From assembly GCA_964511865.1 (NCBI GenBank), contig CAZEHW010000098.1:1-11922 (forward strand): 11,922 nucleotides of DNA, in the 5' to 3' direction. This DNA comes from ChocPot-Mid sp964511865 (GTDB lineage: Bacteria; Bacteroidota; Ignavibacteria; Kapaibacteriales; UBA2268). Below the pieces are notes generated by a model, which was not told the DNA's origin, made no database searches, and saw only the letters and a list, made by a program, of their open reading frames with translations. Below, one piece after another: positions 1-7,600 of the stretch (position 1 is the first letter of the stretch; each line of letters starts with the position of its first letter). Position numbers and translations under genes: made by a program.

Positions 1-632
1 TTACTATGGTGGAAAAGATTTATTCTATCCTGATTTTTGTATCGTGGGGTTGTTGATGTTCCATCACCGTTATTATTCATAAAATCCAAACCAATCCTTC
101 CACCAAGAATAAAATGATTGATATTTATATCAAGACCGGCAGTGAATCCTAAAATGTTTTTACGGATTTCTTCATTTTTAAATTCCTGCTCCACGTCTTT
201 GTTGTAAAGTTCGCTGTTAAATGTATCATGCTGTTTAACTAAAAATGAGTATTGTGGACCAACCACTACTGTCATCAATTGATTAACTTTCAAAGCTAAC
301 AACAAGGGAACATCAATATAACTTGAAGTACGTGTAAAACTATACTCCAATCCAAGTACTTTACCGTTACCCTGGAATCCTTTCTGAGAAAATAGTATTT
401 CCGGTTGAAAGCCAATGTATGGTCCAAAAGGAATAGCAATAAATGCTCCCAAAGCAAGACCGAACTTGGCATCAGCATCAAATTCTTCACCTTCAGTGTC
501 CCAAACATTTGAGTAGTTAGTACCCACTTTAAATCCGAGGCGTAAGACTTGTCTTGAATCATTGTCATCTGCATTACTAATGTAAACCATAGAAACCATG
601 GCTGCTAACATTAAAATTATTGTTTTTTTCAT
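1..632 (-). CDS. Porin-family outer-membrane beta-barrel protein (PorT-like), 3' end cut by window edge
   Basis: Read from ATG at 632, the frame stays open for 210 codons to the left edge, so the C-terminus lies outside. The first ~21 residues (MKKTIILMLAAMVSMVYISN, then ADD) form a typical signal peptide. The mature part alternates hydrophobic and polar residues as in a small barrel, with family-like stretches: LGFKVGTNYSNVW (about 32-44), LGAFIAIPFGPYIGFQPEILFSQKGF (about 60-85), SYIDVPLLLALKV and VVVGPQYSFLV. This resembles the outer-membrane beta-barrel families common in Bacteroidetes (PorT/OMP_b-brl type); the exact role is unknown. An AAAGG ribosome-binding site sits 8-9 bases before the ATG. 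Its upstream region matches that of kaiC element for element (see the promoter entries), so joint regulation is inferred. Two other minus-strand frames here give only fragments without family features. Confidence 0.85.
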   Translation of the reverse strand, partial: MKKTIILMLAAMVSMVYISNADDNDSRQVLRLGFKVGTNYSNVWDTEGEEFDADAKFGLALGAFIAIPFGPYIGFQPEILFSQKGFQGNGKVLGLEYSFTRTSSYIDVPLLLALKVNQLMTVVVGPQYSFLVKQHDTFNSELYNKDVEQEFKNEEIRKNILGFTAGLDININHFILGGRIGLDFMNNNGDGTSTTPRYKNQDRINLFHHS

Positions 633-670
633 GATTTTTTACCTTTTAAATGTTATTAAATGTTATTATA

Positions 671-740
671 CAAAAGTAATTCCATTTATCACACAAAACG
701 TTACATAATTAAATAAAATAGTTATATAATTCACACATTT
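671..740 (-). promoter_or_regulatory. Putative promoter and tandem operator of the barrel-protein gene
   Basis: On the minus strand TACTTTTG (678-671) matches the Bacteroidetes -7 consensus TAnnTTTG exactly. Further upstream, in plus-strand letters, lie GTTACATAA (700-708) and AGTTATATAATTCACA (720-735), the latter followed by CATTT. The second element resembles a CRP/FNR-type half-palindrome (TGTnA-N6-TCACA). The two GTTAyATAA cores start 21 bp apart, two helical turns. Measured from the start codon, all three elements occupy the same positions as in front of kaiC. Promoter strength, transcription start and regulator identity are inferred. Confidence 0.5.
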
Positions 741-784
741 ATGTTAAAAGAAATATCTAAAATTTATAGGAAATTATTAGGATT

Positions 785-864
785 GTCATTCCGAACACAG
801 TGAGGAATCCGGTATTCATGCTGTATCTGGATTCTTTACTTCACTGCGTTCCGTTCTGAATGAC
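785..864. repeat. Imperfect inverted repeat with GTCATTCCGAAC word
   Basis: The left arm at 785-810 begins GTCATTCCGAACACAGTGAG and ends GAATCC. The right arm at 829-864 is its imperfect reverse complement (GGATTC, then CACTGCGTTCCGTTCTGAAT and GAC), with about 10 extra bases inside. The arms flank an 18-bp centre and could fold as a long hairpin. The word looks like a dispersed intergenic repeat. It lies 153 bp upstream of the barrel gene and about 290 bp beyond the end of the PAS gene. No open frame or T-run terminator accompanies it. Confidence 0.6.
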
Positions 865-934
865 ATATTTCAGATAATTCATTTTTTAATTTAATTCCAA
901 TTTCTGTATTCAGGAATTTTATTTTGTTATATAT

Positions 935-1164
935 TTCGACAAGCTCAGGATGACAGGAATTTAGTGAAAAACTAATAGTGAATAGTGAATAATATAATTC
1001 GTATTTCGTAATTTTTAATTCGTAATTGATTATAGTCCTTCGACAAGCTCAGGATGACGGGAATTTAGTGAAAAACTAATAGTGAATAGTGAATAATATA
1101 ATTCGTATTTCGTAATTTTTAATTCGTAATTGATTATAGTTCTTCGGCAAGCTCAGGATGATGG
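935..1164 (-). repeat. 104-bp tandem repeat, two full copies plus a partial third
   Basis: TTCGACAAGCTCAGGATGAC starts at 935 and 1039, and a variant (TTCGGCAAGCTCAGGATGAT) at 1143, giving an exact 104-bp period. Units 935-1038 and 1039-1142 are nearly identical; the third ends after about 20 bases. Each unit combines the dispersed 20-bp word with a filler of degenerate 7-bp repeats. Read on the minus strand the word is CATCCTGAGCTTGTCGAAGG, running in the direction of kaiC-operon transcription. The partial third copy overlaps the last codons and stop of the PAS gene. The gene-free stretch 633-1152 contains this array, the inverted repeat at 785-864 and the barrel-gene promoter; nothing else is recognisable. 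Confidence 0.85.
963..1136. repeat. Heptamer-phase filler inside the 104-bp units
   Basis: In unit 1, AGTGAAA (963), AGTGAAT (977 and 984), TTCGTAT (998) and TTCGTAA (1005 and 1019) all begin at positions that differ by multiples of 7. The stretch 963-1032 is therefore a run of ten degenerate heptamers of two kinds in one phase. Unit 2 repeats this at 1067-1136. A shortened relative of the TTCGTAA part appears at 4642-4667, just upstream of the large secreted-protein gene. Confidence 0.6.
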
Positions 1165-1872
1165 TATTTTTCTTTGTTGTAATAATTCTTCCTCTAACAA
1201 CTTATATTTGGTGATTTCTTCTTTCAATTTTTCATTGATATCATGTAATTTATTTATTTTCGCTTCAGTATTAATCTCAGAGTTAATAAGGTCAATACGC
1301 AAACTCTTTGATTGATTAAACTGTTTCTTTAATATTCTATGTAATTCAAGCAGTTCCTTTTCTTTCTTCTTCAATTCAGAAATATCGGTTGCTATTAGTA
1401 TGCAATTCTCACCTCCAAGATAGGGAGGTAAGAGGTGAAATGATAGTTTTAAATATAAGTTGTTTGTTAAGGATATAATTAGAACATCATTTGTATTTAG
1501 TTGCTGATGAGCAAGCAGATTTTCGATTTTTAAAATGTCATGTATATTAACGAATCGTGTAAGGAATGTGCCTATGACACAATCAATCGGTTCATGAACA
1601 AAATCAGCAAATCTCTGATTACAATATAAAATAATACCTTCTTTCGAGAGAGTAACAGCTCCTTCGTTCATTTCTTCTATAAAAGTACGATAAGGTGTCT
1701 CGGCAGAACTAATTGAATATACTTGTTCTCCTTTCGAGCCGGAAATCACTATCGCATCTACTTCTCCGCATCGAATAGCCGTAAGGGTTTCTTCGGCTTC
1801 AAGCAAACGGGAACGCAATTCTTCATTGTCAATAATGAGTTGTTCCTTTGTTATCGTTACTGGTGTTTTCAT
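1153..1872 (-). CDS. PAS-domain/coiled-coil protein of the Kai operon; histidine-kinase-like sensor without a kinase domain
   Basis: 239 residues. Residues 8-33 form a helix (ELRSRLLEAEETLTAIRCGE) followed by GEVDAIVISG and GEQVYSI (about 36-54), an N-terminal signature I associate with PAS sensor kinases encoded beside non-cyanobacterial kaiBC genes. A PAS domain follows (about 60-165), with PYRTFIEEMNEGAVTLSKEG, ILYCNQRFADF and the closing ATDISELKKKEKEL. Residues 165-235 are a charged coiled coil of the kind that normally leads into a HisKA domain. No H-box, N-box or G-boxes are present; the protein ends LLQQRKIPSS. Its last codons and TGA stop lie inside the partial third copy of the 104-bp repeat, so a longer ancestral protein may have been cut there. 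It is the last gene of the operon, 27 bp after kaiB2. Likely role: input or output partner of KaiC, inferred. The alternative is a naturally short PAS protein. Confidence 0.8.
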   Translation of the reverse strand: MKTPVTITKEQLIIDNEELRSRLLEAEETLTAIRCGEVDAIVISGSKGEQVYSISSAETPYRTFIEEMNEGAVTLSKEGIILYCNQRFADFVHEPIDCVIGTFLTRFVNIHDILKIENLLAHQQLNTNDVLIISLTNNLYLKLSFHLLPPYLGGENCILIATDISELKKKEKELLELHRILKKQFNQSKSLRIDLINSEINTEAKINKLHDINEKLKEEITKYKLLEEELLQQRKIPSS

Positions 1873-1899
1873 AATAAATTAAACTTGATGGAATTCCTG

Positions 1900-2265
1900 C
1901 TAAACATTTACTTTTATCAGGTCTAATCCCATTAAAACTTTCTCTTTGTTTGACATATCCCCAATCAGCCGTCGGAATGGAAGCGGCAGATTTTTTATCA
2001 ATGTTGGGGCGGCAATTATTTGTTCAGCTTTTGCTAAAGATGGATTTTGATACAGGTCAATAACTTCGAGAACGTAACGGCCTTCGAGATACTCATCACA
2101 AATCTTTTTTAGGTTTATTAGTGCCAGGGTCGAACGATGCGTTGTACCTGTTATATATAAACGTAAAATATATTTGCCTTGTTCGGATTCATTCACTGTC
2201 AAATCAAACTCTTCAGTTGAACTATTCACTTTTGTTTTTTTCTCTTTCATTTTTTTAACTTTCAT
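1900..2265 (-). CDS. kaiB: KaiB-family protein, divergent paralogue
   Basis: 121 residues: a Lys/Glu-rich leader of about 30 residues, then a full KaiB domain (YILRLYITGTTHRSTLALIN, LKKICDEYLEG, VLEVIDLYQNPSLAKAEQII, AAPTLIKNLPLPFRRLIGDM, KEKVLMGLDL). KaiB is a thioredoxin-like protein that switches fold and binds the CI ring of KaiC. The C-terminal GDMSNKEKVLMGLDL segment, which includes the region governing fold switching in cyanobacterial KaiB, is kept. It departs from the usual pattern at TGTTHRS (usually AGNTPNS) and at LAKAEQIIAAPT (usually LAEEDKILATPT). It is third in the operon, 18 bp after kaiB1. Two in-frame ATGs (residues 1 and 6) are possible and neither has a clear Shine-Dalgarno sequence, so the start is uncertain by five codons. 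Confidence 0.9.
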   Translation of the reverse strand: MKVKKMKEKKTKVNSSTEEFDLTVNESEQGKYILRLYITGTTHRSTLALINLKKICDEYLEGRYVLEVIDLYQNPSLAKAEQIIAAPTLIKNLPLPFRRLIGDMSNKEKVLMGLDLIKVNV

Positions 2266-2283
2266 ATAATTGCATATATAAAA

Positions 2284-2625
2284 TTATTTGTTTGGCAATA
2301 AATCCAATCCAACCAGGACCCTCTCGGTATCCGAAAGGTCTCCGATTATTTTTCGTACAGGTACAGGCAATTTTCTTACTAACGTTGGCAAAGCAAGTAT
2401 CTGATCCTCACCCGCCAACTGTGGGTTTATCAATAGGTCAATAACTTCGATTGAGAATTGGCCTTTTAATTGTTCTTCGCATATTTTTTTAAGGTTTGTA
2501 AATGCAGTAAGGGCTTTTGGTGTTTGCCCTGCTACATATAAACGAAGCACCCATTTTTCATTTTCACTGCTTTCAGGTTTTTCTTCTATAATTCTTTTTT
2601 CCGTATTCTGTTTCTTAGGTCTCAT
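2284..2625 (-). CDS. kaiB: KaiB-family protein, closer to the canonical form
   Basis: 113 residues: about 24 charged leader residues, then a KaiB domain close to the cyanobacterial form (WVLRLYVAGQTPKALTAFTN, LKKICEEQLKGQF, IEVIDLLINPQLAGEDQILA, LPTLVRKLPVPVRKIIGDLS, ERVLVGLDLL). Core residues for KaiC binding and fold switching (AGxTP, NPQLAxEDxI, PTL, GDLSDxExVLxGLDLL) are present, so this is the likelier true clock-type KaiB of the pair. ATG at 2625 is preceded by TAGGATT as a ribosome-binding site. It begins 22 bp after the kaiC stop and ends 18 bp before the second kaiB, consistent with one transcript. Confidence 0.95.
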   Translation of the reverse strand: MRPKKQNTEKRIIEEKPESSENEKWVLRLYVAGQTPKALTAFTNLKKICEEQLKGQFSIEVIDLLINPQLAGEDQILALPTLVRKLPVPVRKIIGDLSDTERVLVGLDLLPNK

Positions 2626-2647
2626 CGTTTAATCCTATCTTTTTTTT

Positions 2648-4372
2648 CTAATTACTATTTTCTAATTTTCTATTTTCCGCTTTTCTGCTTTCCGCCATTT
2701 TAATTTTATCTTGCACCAGTCGGTGAACCGAATCTTGTTCTGTTTCAATTATTTTCATTGCTTCGGTTTCTTCCGACTCAAAATCGGCATGTAAAGTAGC
2801 TATTTGAAATTCTAAAGTTCTGCGTTTTCGTTCAATTTCCCGTTTTTTTCTTTCAATATCCTGCTTACGTGATAACAGTTCGGCATTTTCATTTGCCTCC
2901 TGCACCATACGAGCTGAGCCCGTTAAAACTCCGCTTGAACCAATATAAACCTCACGTAATTCGACACCCTTGCCAGTTAAAATGAATTCACGAATTTGAT
3001 TTGAGTGAGCCATACCCCGCGATTTAAGAACATACATTCCCCTATTTCTTTCACCGCTTAATTCTATATCGCGAAGCAGTAACCATGTATCAATCAGAGA
3101 TGATATTCCAACTTCAGTGTTCTCCAATGCTCCATCGTTTGCAGTTAAGCTTGTAAACAATGCTGTTATTTGATTTGACTTAAGATAATCTACGACACGC
3201 ATTAACATTATTTTTACCTCGAACTCTTTTTCACCAATGACGAAAGTATTTATCGGATCCAGAATAACAATATGTGGCTTGAAATCTCTTACAGCTTTGT
3301 GAATTGCAGACAGATGCATTTCCAGACCAAAAAATGTAGGTCGAGTTGCCTGAAATTGCAATAGCCCTTTCTTAACCCAGGTATCTAATTTTATACCGAT
3401 AGAAAGCATATTACGCATTAATTGATTGGGACTCTCTTCGAAACAGAAATAAAGGACACGTTCTCCCCGTTTACATGCCGCTTCAGCAAAATGTGATGCC
3501 ATGCTGGTTTTTCCTACTCCAGCCGTACCGGAAACCAGTACAGTACTACCGCGAAAATAACCTTTTCCTTCAAGCATTTTATCAAGCGGAATTATCCCAC
3601 TTGATATTCTTTCATTTGATATAATATGTTTAAGTCCTAAAGATGTAATTGGTAATATTGAAATACCGGCTTCATCTATCAGGAAAGGATATTCATTAGT
3701 GCCATGTATTGAACCGCGATACTTTACTACCCGGATACGGCGCGTTGATGTTTGTTCGGTTACCCGATGGTCAAGCATTATAACACAATCTGAAACATAT
3801 TCTTCCAGCCCTTGTCTGGTTAATGTTTCGTCTCCCCGTTCACCTGTTATGATTGCGGTAACACCTTTCTCTTTTAGCCATCGGAATAAACGCCGCAGTT
3901 CGGCACGTAAGATTAGTTGGTTTGGTAATCCGGCAAACAGCGATTCAATCGTATCCAATACAACACGTTTAGCTCCAACAGAATCAATTGCATATCCAAG
4001 CCGTATAAATAACCCTTCTAAATCGTATTCACCTGTTTCTTCTATTTCACTGCGTTCAATATGAATATGGTCGAGTACAATTTTCTTTTTTAAGACAAGG
4101 TCTTCCAAATCGAAACCAAGAGAGGAAACATTTGTAATTAGTTCTTCATTCGTTTCTTCGAAAGACATAAAAACACCGGGTTCGTTAAATTGGATTGCAC
4201 CTCGCACAAGAAATTCCATTCCAAAAAGTGTCTTTCCACAACCAGCACCACCACAGACGAGTGTTGGTCTTCCAACCGGTAATCCTCCCTCAGTAATTTC
4301 ATCAAATCCCTGAATTCCGGTTGGAGTCTTTAAGAGACTCTTTTTATTATGAATCTGTTTTGCTTTTTTCAT
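2648..4372 (-). CDS. kaiC: KaiC-family double-ATPase, circadian-clock-type protein
   Basis: 574 residues with two RecA-like domains. CI: Walker A GGAGCGKT (41-48), catalytic Glu pair in FEE (72-73), Walker B RVVLD (136-140). CII: Walker A GTAGVGKT (282-289), Glu pair in FEES (312-313), Walker B HIVILD (367-372). Aligned with Synechococcus KaiC, the phosphorylation loop T426...S431-T432 corresponds to T419...S424-S425 in TEVGISSLIDT, so phosphorylatable residues are kept with Ser-Ser in place of Ser-Thr. KaiC forms hexamers that autophosphorylate, dephosphorylate and hydrolyse ATP. Residues ~485-570 are a long charged coiled coil (RKKREIERKRR and on), longer than the cyanobacterial KaiA-binding tail and typical of KaiA-independent KaiC groups. 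It is first in a kaiC-kaiB-kaiB-PAS operon and ends in TAG. It could act as a timer, an hourglass or a stress regulator rather than a circadian oscillator. Confidence 0.95.
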   Translation of the reverse strand: MKKAKQIHNKKSLLKTPTGIQGFDEITEGGLPVGRPTLVCGGAGCGKTLFGMEFLVRGAIQFNEPGVFMSFEETNEELITNVSSLGFDLEDLVLKKKIVLDHIHIERSEIEETGEYDLEGLFIRLGYAIDSVGAKRVVLDTIESLFAGLPNQLILRAELRRLFRWLKEKGVTAIITGERGDETLTRQGLEEYVSDCVIMLDHRVTEQTSTRRIRVVKYRGSIHGTNEYPFLIDEAGISILPITSLGLKHIISNERISSGIIPLDKMLEGKGYFRGSTVLVSGTAGVGKTSMASHFAEAACKRGERVLYFCFEESPNQLMRNMLSIGIKLDTWVKKGLLQFQATRPTFFGLEMHLSAIHKAVRDFKPHIVILDPINTFVIGEKEFEVKIMLMRVVDYLKSNQITALFTSLTANDGALENTEVGISSLIDTWLLLRDIELSGERNRGMYVLKSRGMAHSNQIREFILTGKGVELREVYIGSSGVLTGSARMVQEANENAELLSRKQDIERKKREIERKRRTLEFQIATLHADFESEETEAMKIIETEQDSVHRLVQDKIKMAESRKAENRKLENSN

Positions 4373-4410
4373 GCTTTTTTACTATTCAACTGTGCATTAA
4401 ACTGATTTTA

Positions 4411-4480
4411 CAATAATAAATCATAATAATATTTATAATGTTACATAAGTTTGGGAAAATGTTACATAAATCACACATTT
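4411..4480 (-). promoter_or_regulatory. Putative promoter and tandem operator of the kaiC operon
   Basis: Minus-strand TATTATTG (4418-4411) is a 7-of-8 match to TAnnTTTG. In plus-strand letters GTTACATAA lies at 4440-4448 and TGTTACATAAATCACA at 4460-4475, followed by CATTT. The latter resembles a CRP/FNR site (TGTnA-N6-TCACA). Distances to the kaiC ATG (39, 68 and 88 bp) equal those of the matching elements in front of the barrel gene at 632. The rest of the 4373-4679 interval is AT-rich, with the divergent promoter of the secreted-protein gene at its right end and no gene. Function is inferred from position and duplication. Confidence 0.5.
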
Positions 4481-4615
4481 TTTTGTTTTATATGAAATAG
4501 AACAAATTAATTAATTTGAATTATTCAATTAGATTGATTTTTTGATAAAATATGACAGATTAAAATATGGCAGCAGAACAAATTGAAATTAATTTTCGTC
4601 CCTTTCTTAACTTCT

Positions 4616-4671
4616 TTTGCTCAATTCCTCTAAAAATACTATATTTCGTTTTTAATTCGTACTGATTGAGG
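4616..4671 (+). promoter_or_regulatory. Putative promoter and ribosome-binding site of the secreted propeller gene
   Basis: TTTG (4616-4619), a 20-bp spacer and TATATTTC (4640-4647) resemble the Bacteroidetes TTTG/TAnnTTTG promoter, 7 of 8 in the -7 box. GAGG at 4668-4671 stands eight bases before ATG 4680 as a Shine-Dalgarno sequence. The stretch 4642-4667 resembles the TTCGTAA filler of the 104-bp repeat (about 1003-1030), so part of this leader may derive from the same repeat family. Confidence 0.4.
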
Positions 4672-4679
4672 AAAATAAA

Positions 4680-7600
4680 ATGAAAAGCATTTATTACTTA
4701 TTAATTGTATTATTATTGTTGACAGTGAAAGGATTCTCCCAACCCTTTTCAAGTAACCTTGAATTTCAATTAATGAAGGAAGAAAATCCAAACTTTAAAC
4801 TTGAACGCAAAAAGTGGATGGAGGATATGCACCGCACTGCTCCTGGCAATGATTATAAATTATTAAATTCCGCTTTAAGGGAACAAAAGCAATTAGCTCG
4901 AAAGAATAAGATTGAATCATTGCTGAATTCCGCAACAAAGGACATTCATCTCCTCTCTGATACGGTTGGAGATGGTAAACTTGTCGGCAAGTGGATTGAA
5001 AGAGGCAGTAACAATCTTGCAGGGCGTATGCTTACATGCGATATTGACTGGGAAAACAATCTCATATACAATGCATCCTCCGGTGGAAATATCTGGAGAG
5101 GAACTTTGGAAGGTCAGGATTGGACTTGCCTGAACAATGGGCTTCAAATGACCAACATTGTCTTACTAAAAGTTATCAACCATAACAATAACAAAAGGAT
5201 TTTTGCTGTTACCGGGACACGGGGATATTATTCAGATAATGAGGGTTTAACATGGGAAAAATCTACCGGTCTGGAAAAACCACAAAATTGGGGTGGAGTC
5301 CGACGTGCAGTAATGTCAAATGATGAGAGTCATTATATCTATTTTTTAGGGAATGAATGGGACTATGATATAAGCAAGAGTGTTACCTGTATTTATCGTT
5401 CCACAGATAATGGTGAAACCTTTGAATCTTTGTATAAATCACAAATTAGTGTTGACCGATGCGATTTGTGGACTCCAAAGTATTACAGTTCTGATGTATA
5501 TTTTCTTCATCTTGACACTTTATCCAAAATCAAAAGTGATGGGACAGTTGAAAAAATCACTAATATTGATAATATTGATTTCAACAATTACAAAGCCGGA
5601 AGACTTTCCGGTTCTTCAAATGAAAATGGAACAACTGTTTTTCTTTGGCTTCAAAATAAAGCTGATAACTTCTCACATTTTTATTCGAGTCCCGATGCCG
5701 GTTCCACATGGGAAACGTTAGGAACAATAGATTATGGACCTTTTTCAACAAACAGTTTTGAGGCATCTTGCATTCATCCCGAAGCTTTATACTTCGGTGG
5801 TGTAAACTGTTCGCGTTCACATGATAATGGCAAAACATGGCAAATTGTTAATAAATGGCCTGAGTACTATGGTAATATGGAAGGAAAACTTCATGCTGAT
5901 TTGCCGGCTATAAGCAGTTTTATGAATCCCGAAGGTGAAGAAGTTATTATAATCAGCACTGATGGAGGTACTTATATTTCTTATGATAATTTAATTTCTG
6001 TGCAAAACATTTCTATGCACAACCTAAATGTCAGCCAATATTACAGCACATACTCCTACCATGATGACCCTGACATTATCTTTGTAGGAAGTCAGGACCA
6101 GGGATTTCAAAGAACTACAGCGGTAGCAAATGATGGGACACATTCATTCCAGCAAACCATAAGCGGTGATTATGCACATTTAACTTCAAGTGACGGAGGT
6201 AATACTTTATGGCATGTTTATCCGGGATTTACTATGGTTTACAAATTTTTGGCACAACCTTCGATGACAAGCTCGGCATCACTCGATTTCGACTCATGTG
6301 GTAATGGCGGACTTTGGATGAGACCTGTTCTTGCTGACCCGAAAGACCCGAATGTTGCCTACTTGGCAGGCGGTGGAAATGATGGATACCATCACATTTG
6401 GAAATTGAATTATTCAGGTGGTTCTATTAAATGGAATCAGATGCCCTATCAATTCAGCAATACCGATGTTGTGTCTGCCCTTGCTATTTCAAATATCAAT
6501 CAAGACTTGTTCTATGCTATGACTAATAATGGTGATTTCTTCTATTCAAACGATAGAGGACAAAATTGGTCATTATCAGAAGGATTCGCAAGACTCGGAG
6601 GACATTATTTCTACGGTGCAAGTATTGCTCCTTCCAATGTTGATACTAATACGGTGTATATTGCCGGAAGCGGGTATAACAATCCGGGAGCTTATGTTTC
6701 ATATGACCATGGACAAACATTTATTCCAATGAATGAAGGTTTACCCAATACACTGGTTTACCGTATAGCAGTTTCTGATGATGACGAATATATCTTTGCC
6801 GCTACGGCAGTTGGTCCTTATGTCTATGTCAAATCTGATGAAAAATGGTATGACATAGCCGGAATGAATACACCTGACCAAACTTTCTGGTGTGTGGAAT
6901 ATATACCTTCTATAATGACAGCGAGGTTCGGAACTTATGGCAGAGGTATTTGGGATTTCAAAATTGAAGGAGTAAACAGCATAGCTGAAGTGATGCTTAC
7001 AGAACCGGTAAATGAACAGGAGGAAGTTGAACTTAAACCGAACCTGAAATGGACTTTATCTGAAAACGCCACTTTTTATCAACTTCAGGTTGCAAAGGAC
7101 AAAGGATTTCAAGAAATTATTTTTCAGGATGATAGTGTATTAACTAACAATTTTGAAATTGCTGAATTGAAACCTAACGGAACTTATTTCTGGAGAGTGA
7201 AAGCCAGAAACAACAAATTAAGCAGTACATGGTCAAGTGCATTTTCATTTAAGACAATCGTTGTTAATCCTCAAATACCAAATATGATCTATCCGGAAAA
7301 CAATGCCAGGCAGGTTCCGTTAATCCCAACTTTTCAGTGGGAACCTGTGCCTTATGCAAGCTCATACCATCTGCAGGTTTCTAAATCTGAAGACTTCAGC
7401 ACTTTCGAAATTGATGAGGAGAATATTACTGAAAACACTTATGAAGATTTATATTATTTTACTTATGGAACAACATATTATTGGAGAATAAAATCAAAAA
7501 TTAATGATTTGGAAAGTAATTTTTCAGACACATATCAATTCACTACAGTAGCACCCAAACCGGGTACACCAACTTTGGTTTATCCATCTTTTGGCCAATC

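Noticed and set aside
296..574. Minus-strand 92-codon frame
   Set aside because: It lies inside the barrel-protein gene in another frame and has no family features, while the barrel frame has a signal peptide and conserved strands.
700..735. LytTR-type response-regulator site (9-bp direct repeats with 12-bp spacing)
   Set aside because: The spacing fits, but the bases after GTT (ACAT) and the strand relative to the promoter do not match the LytTR consensus well; kept only as an unnamed operator.
1130..1315. Plus-strand 61-codon frame across the end of the PAS gene
   Set aside because: It is a product of the repeat word and the complement of the coiled-coil codons, without family resemblance.
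3699..4064. 121-codon plus-strand frame opposite kaiC
   Set aside because: It is antisense to conserved KaiC CI-domain codons, has no ribosome-binding site and reads as low-meaning Ser/Arg-rich sequence.
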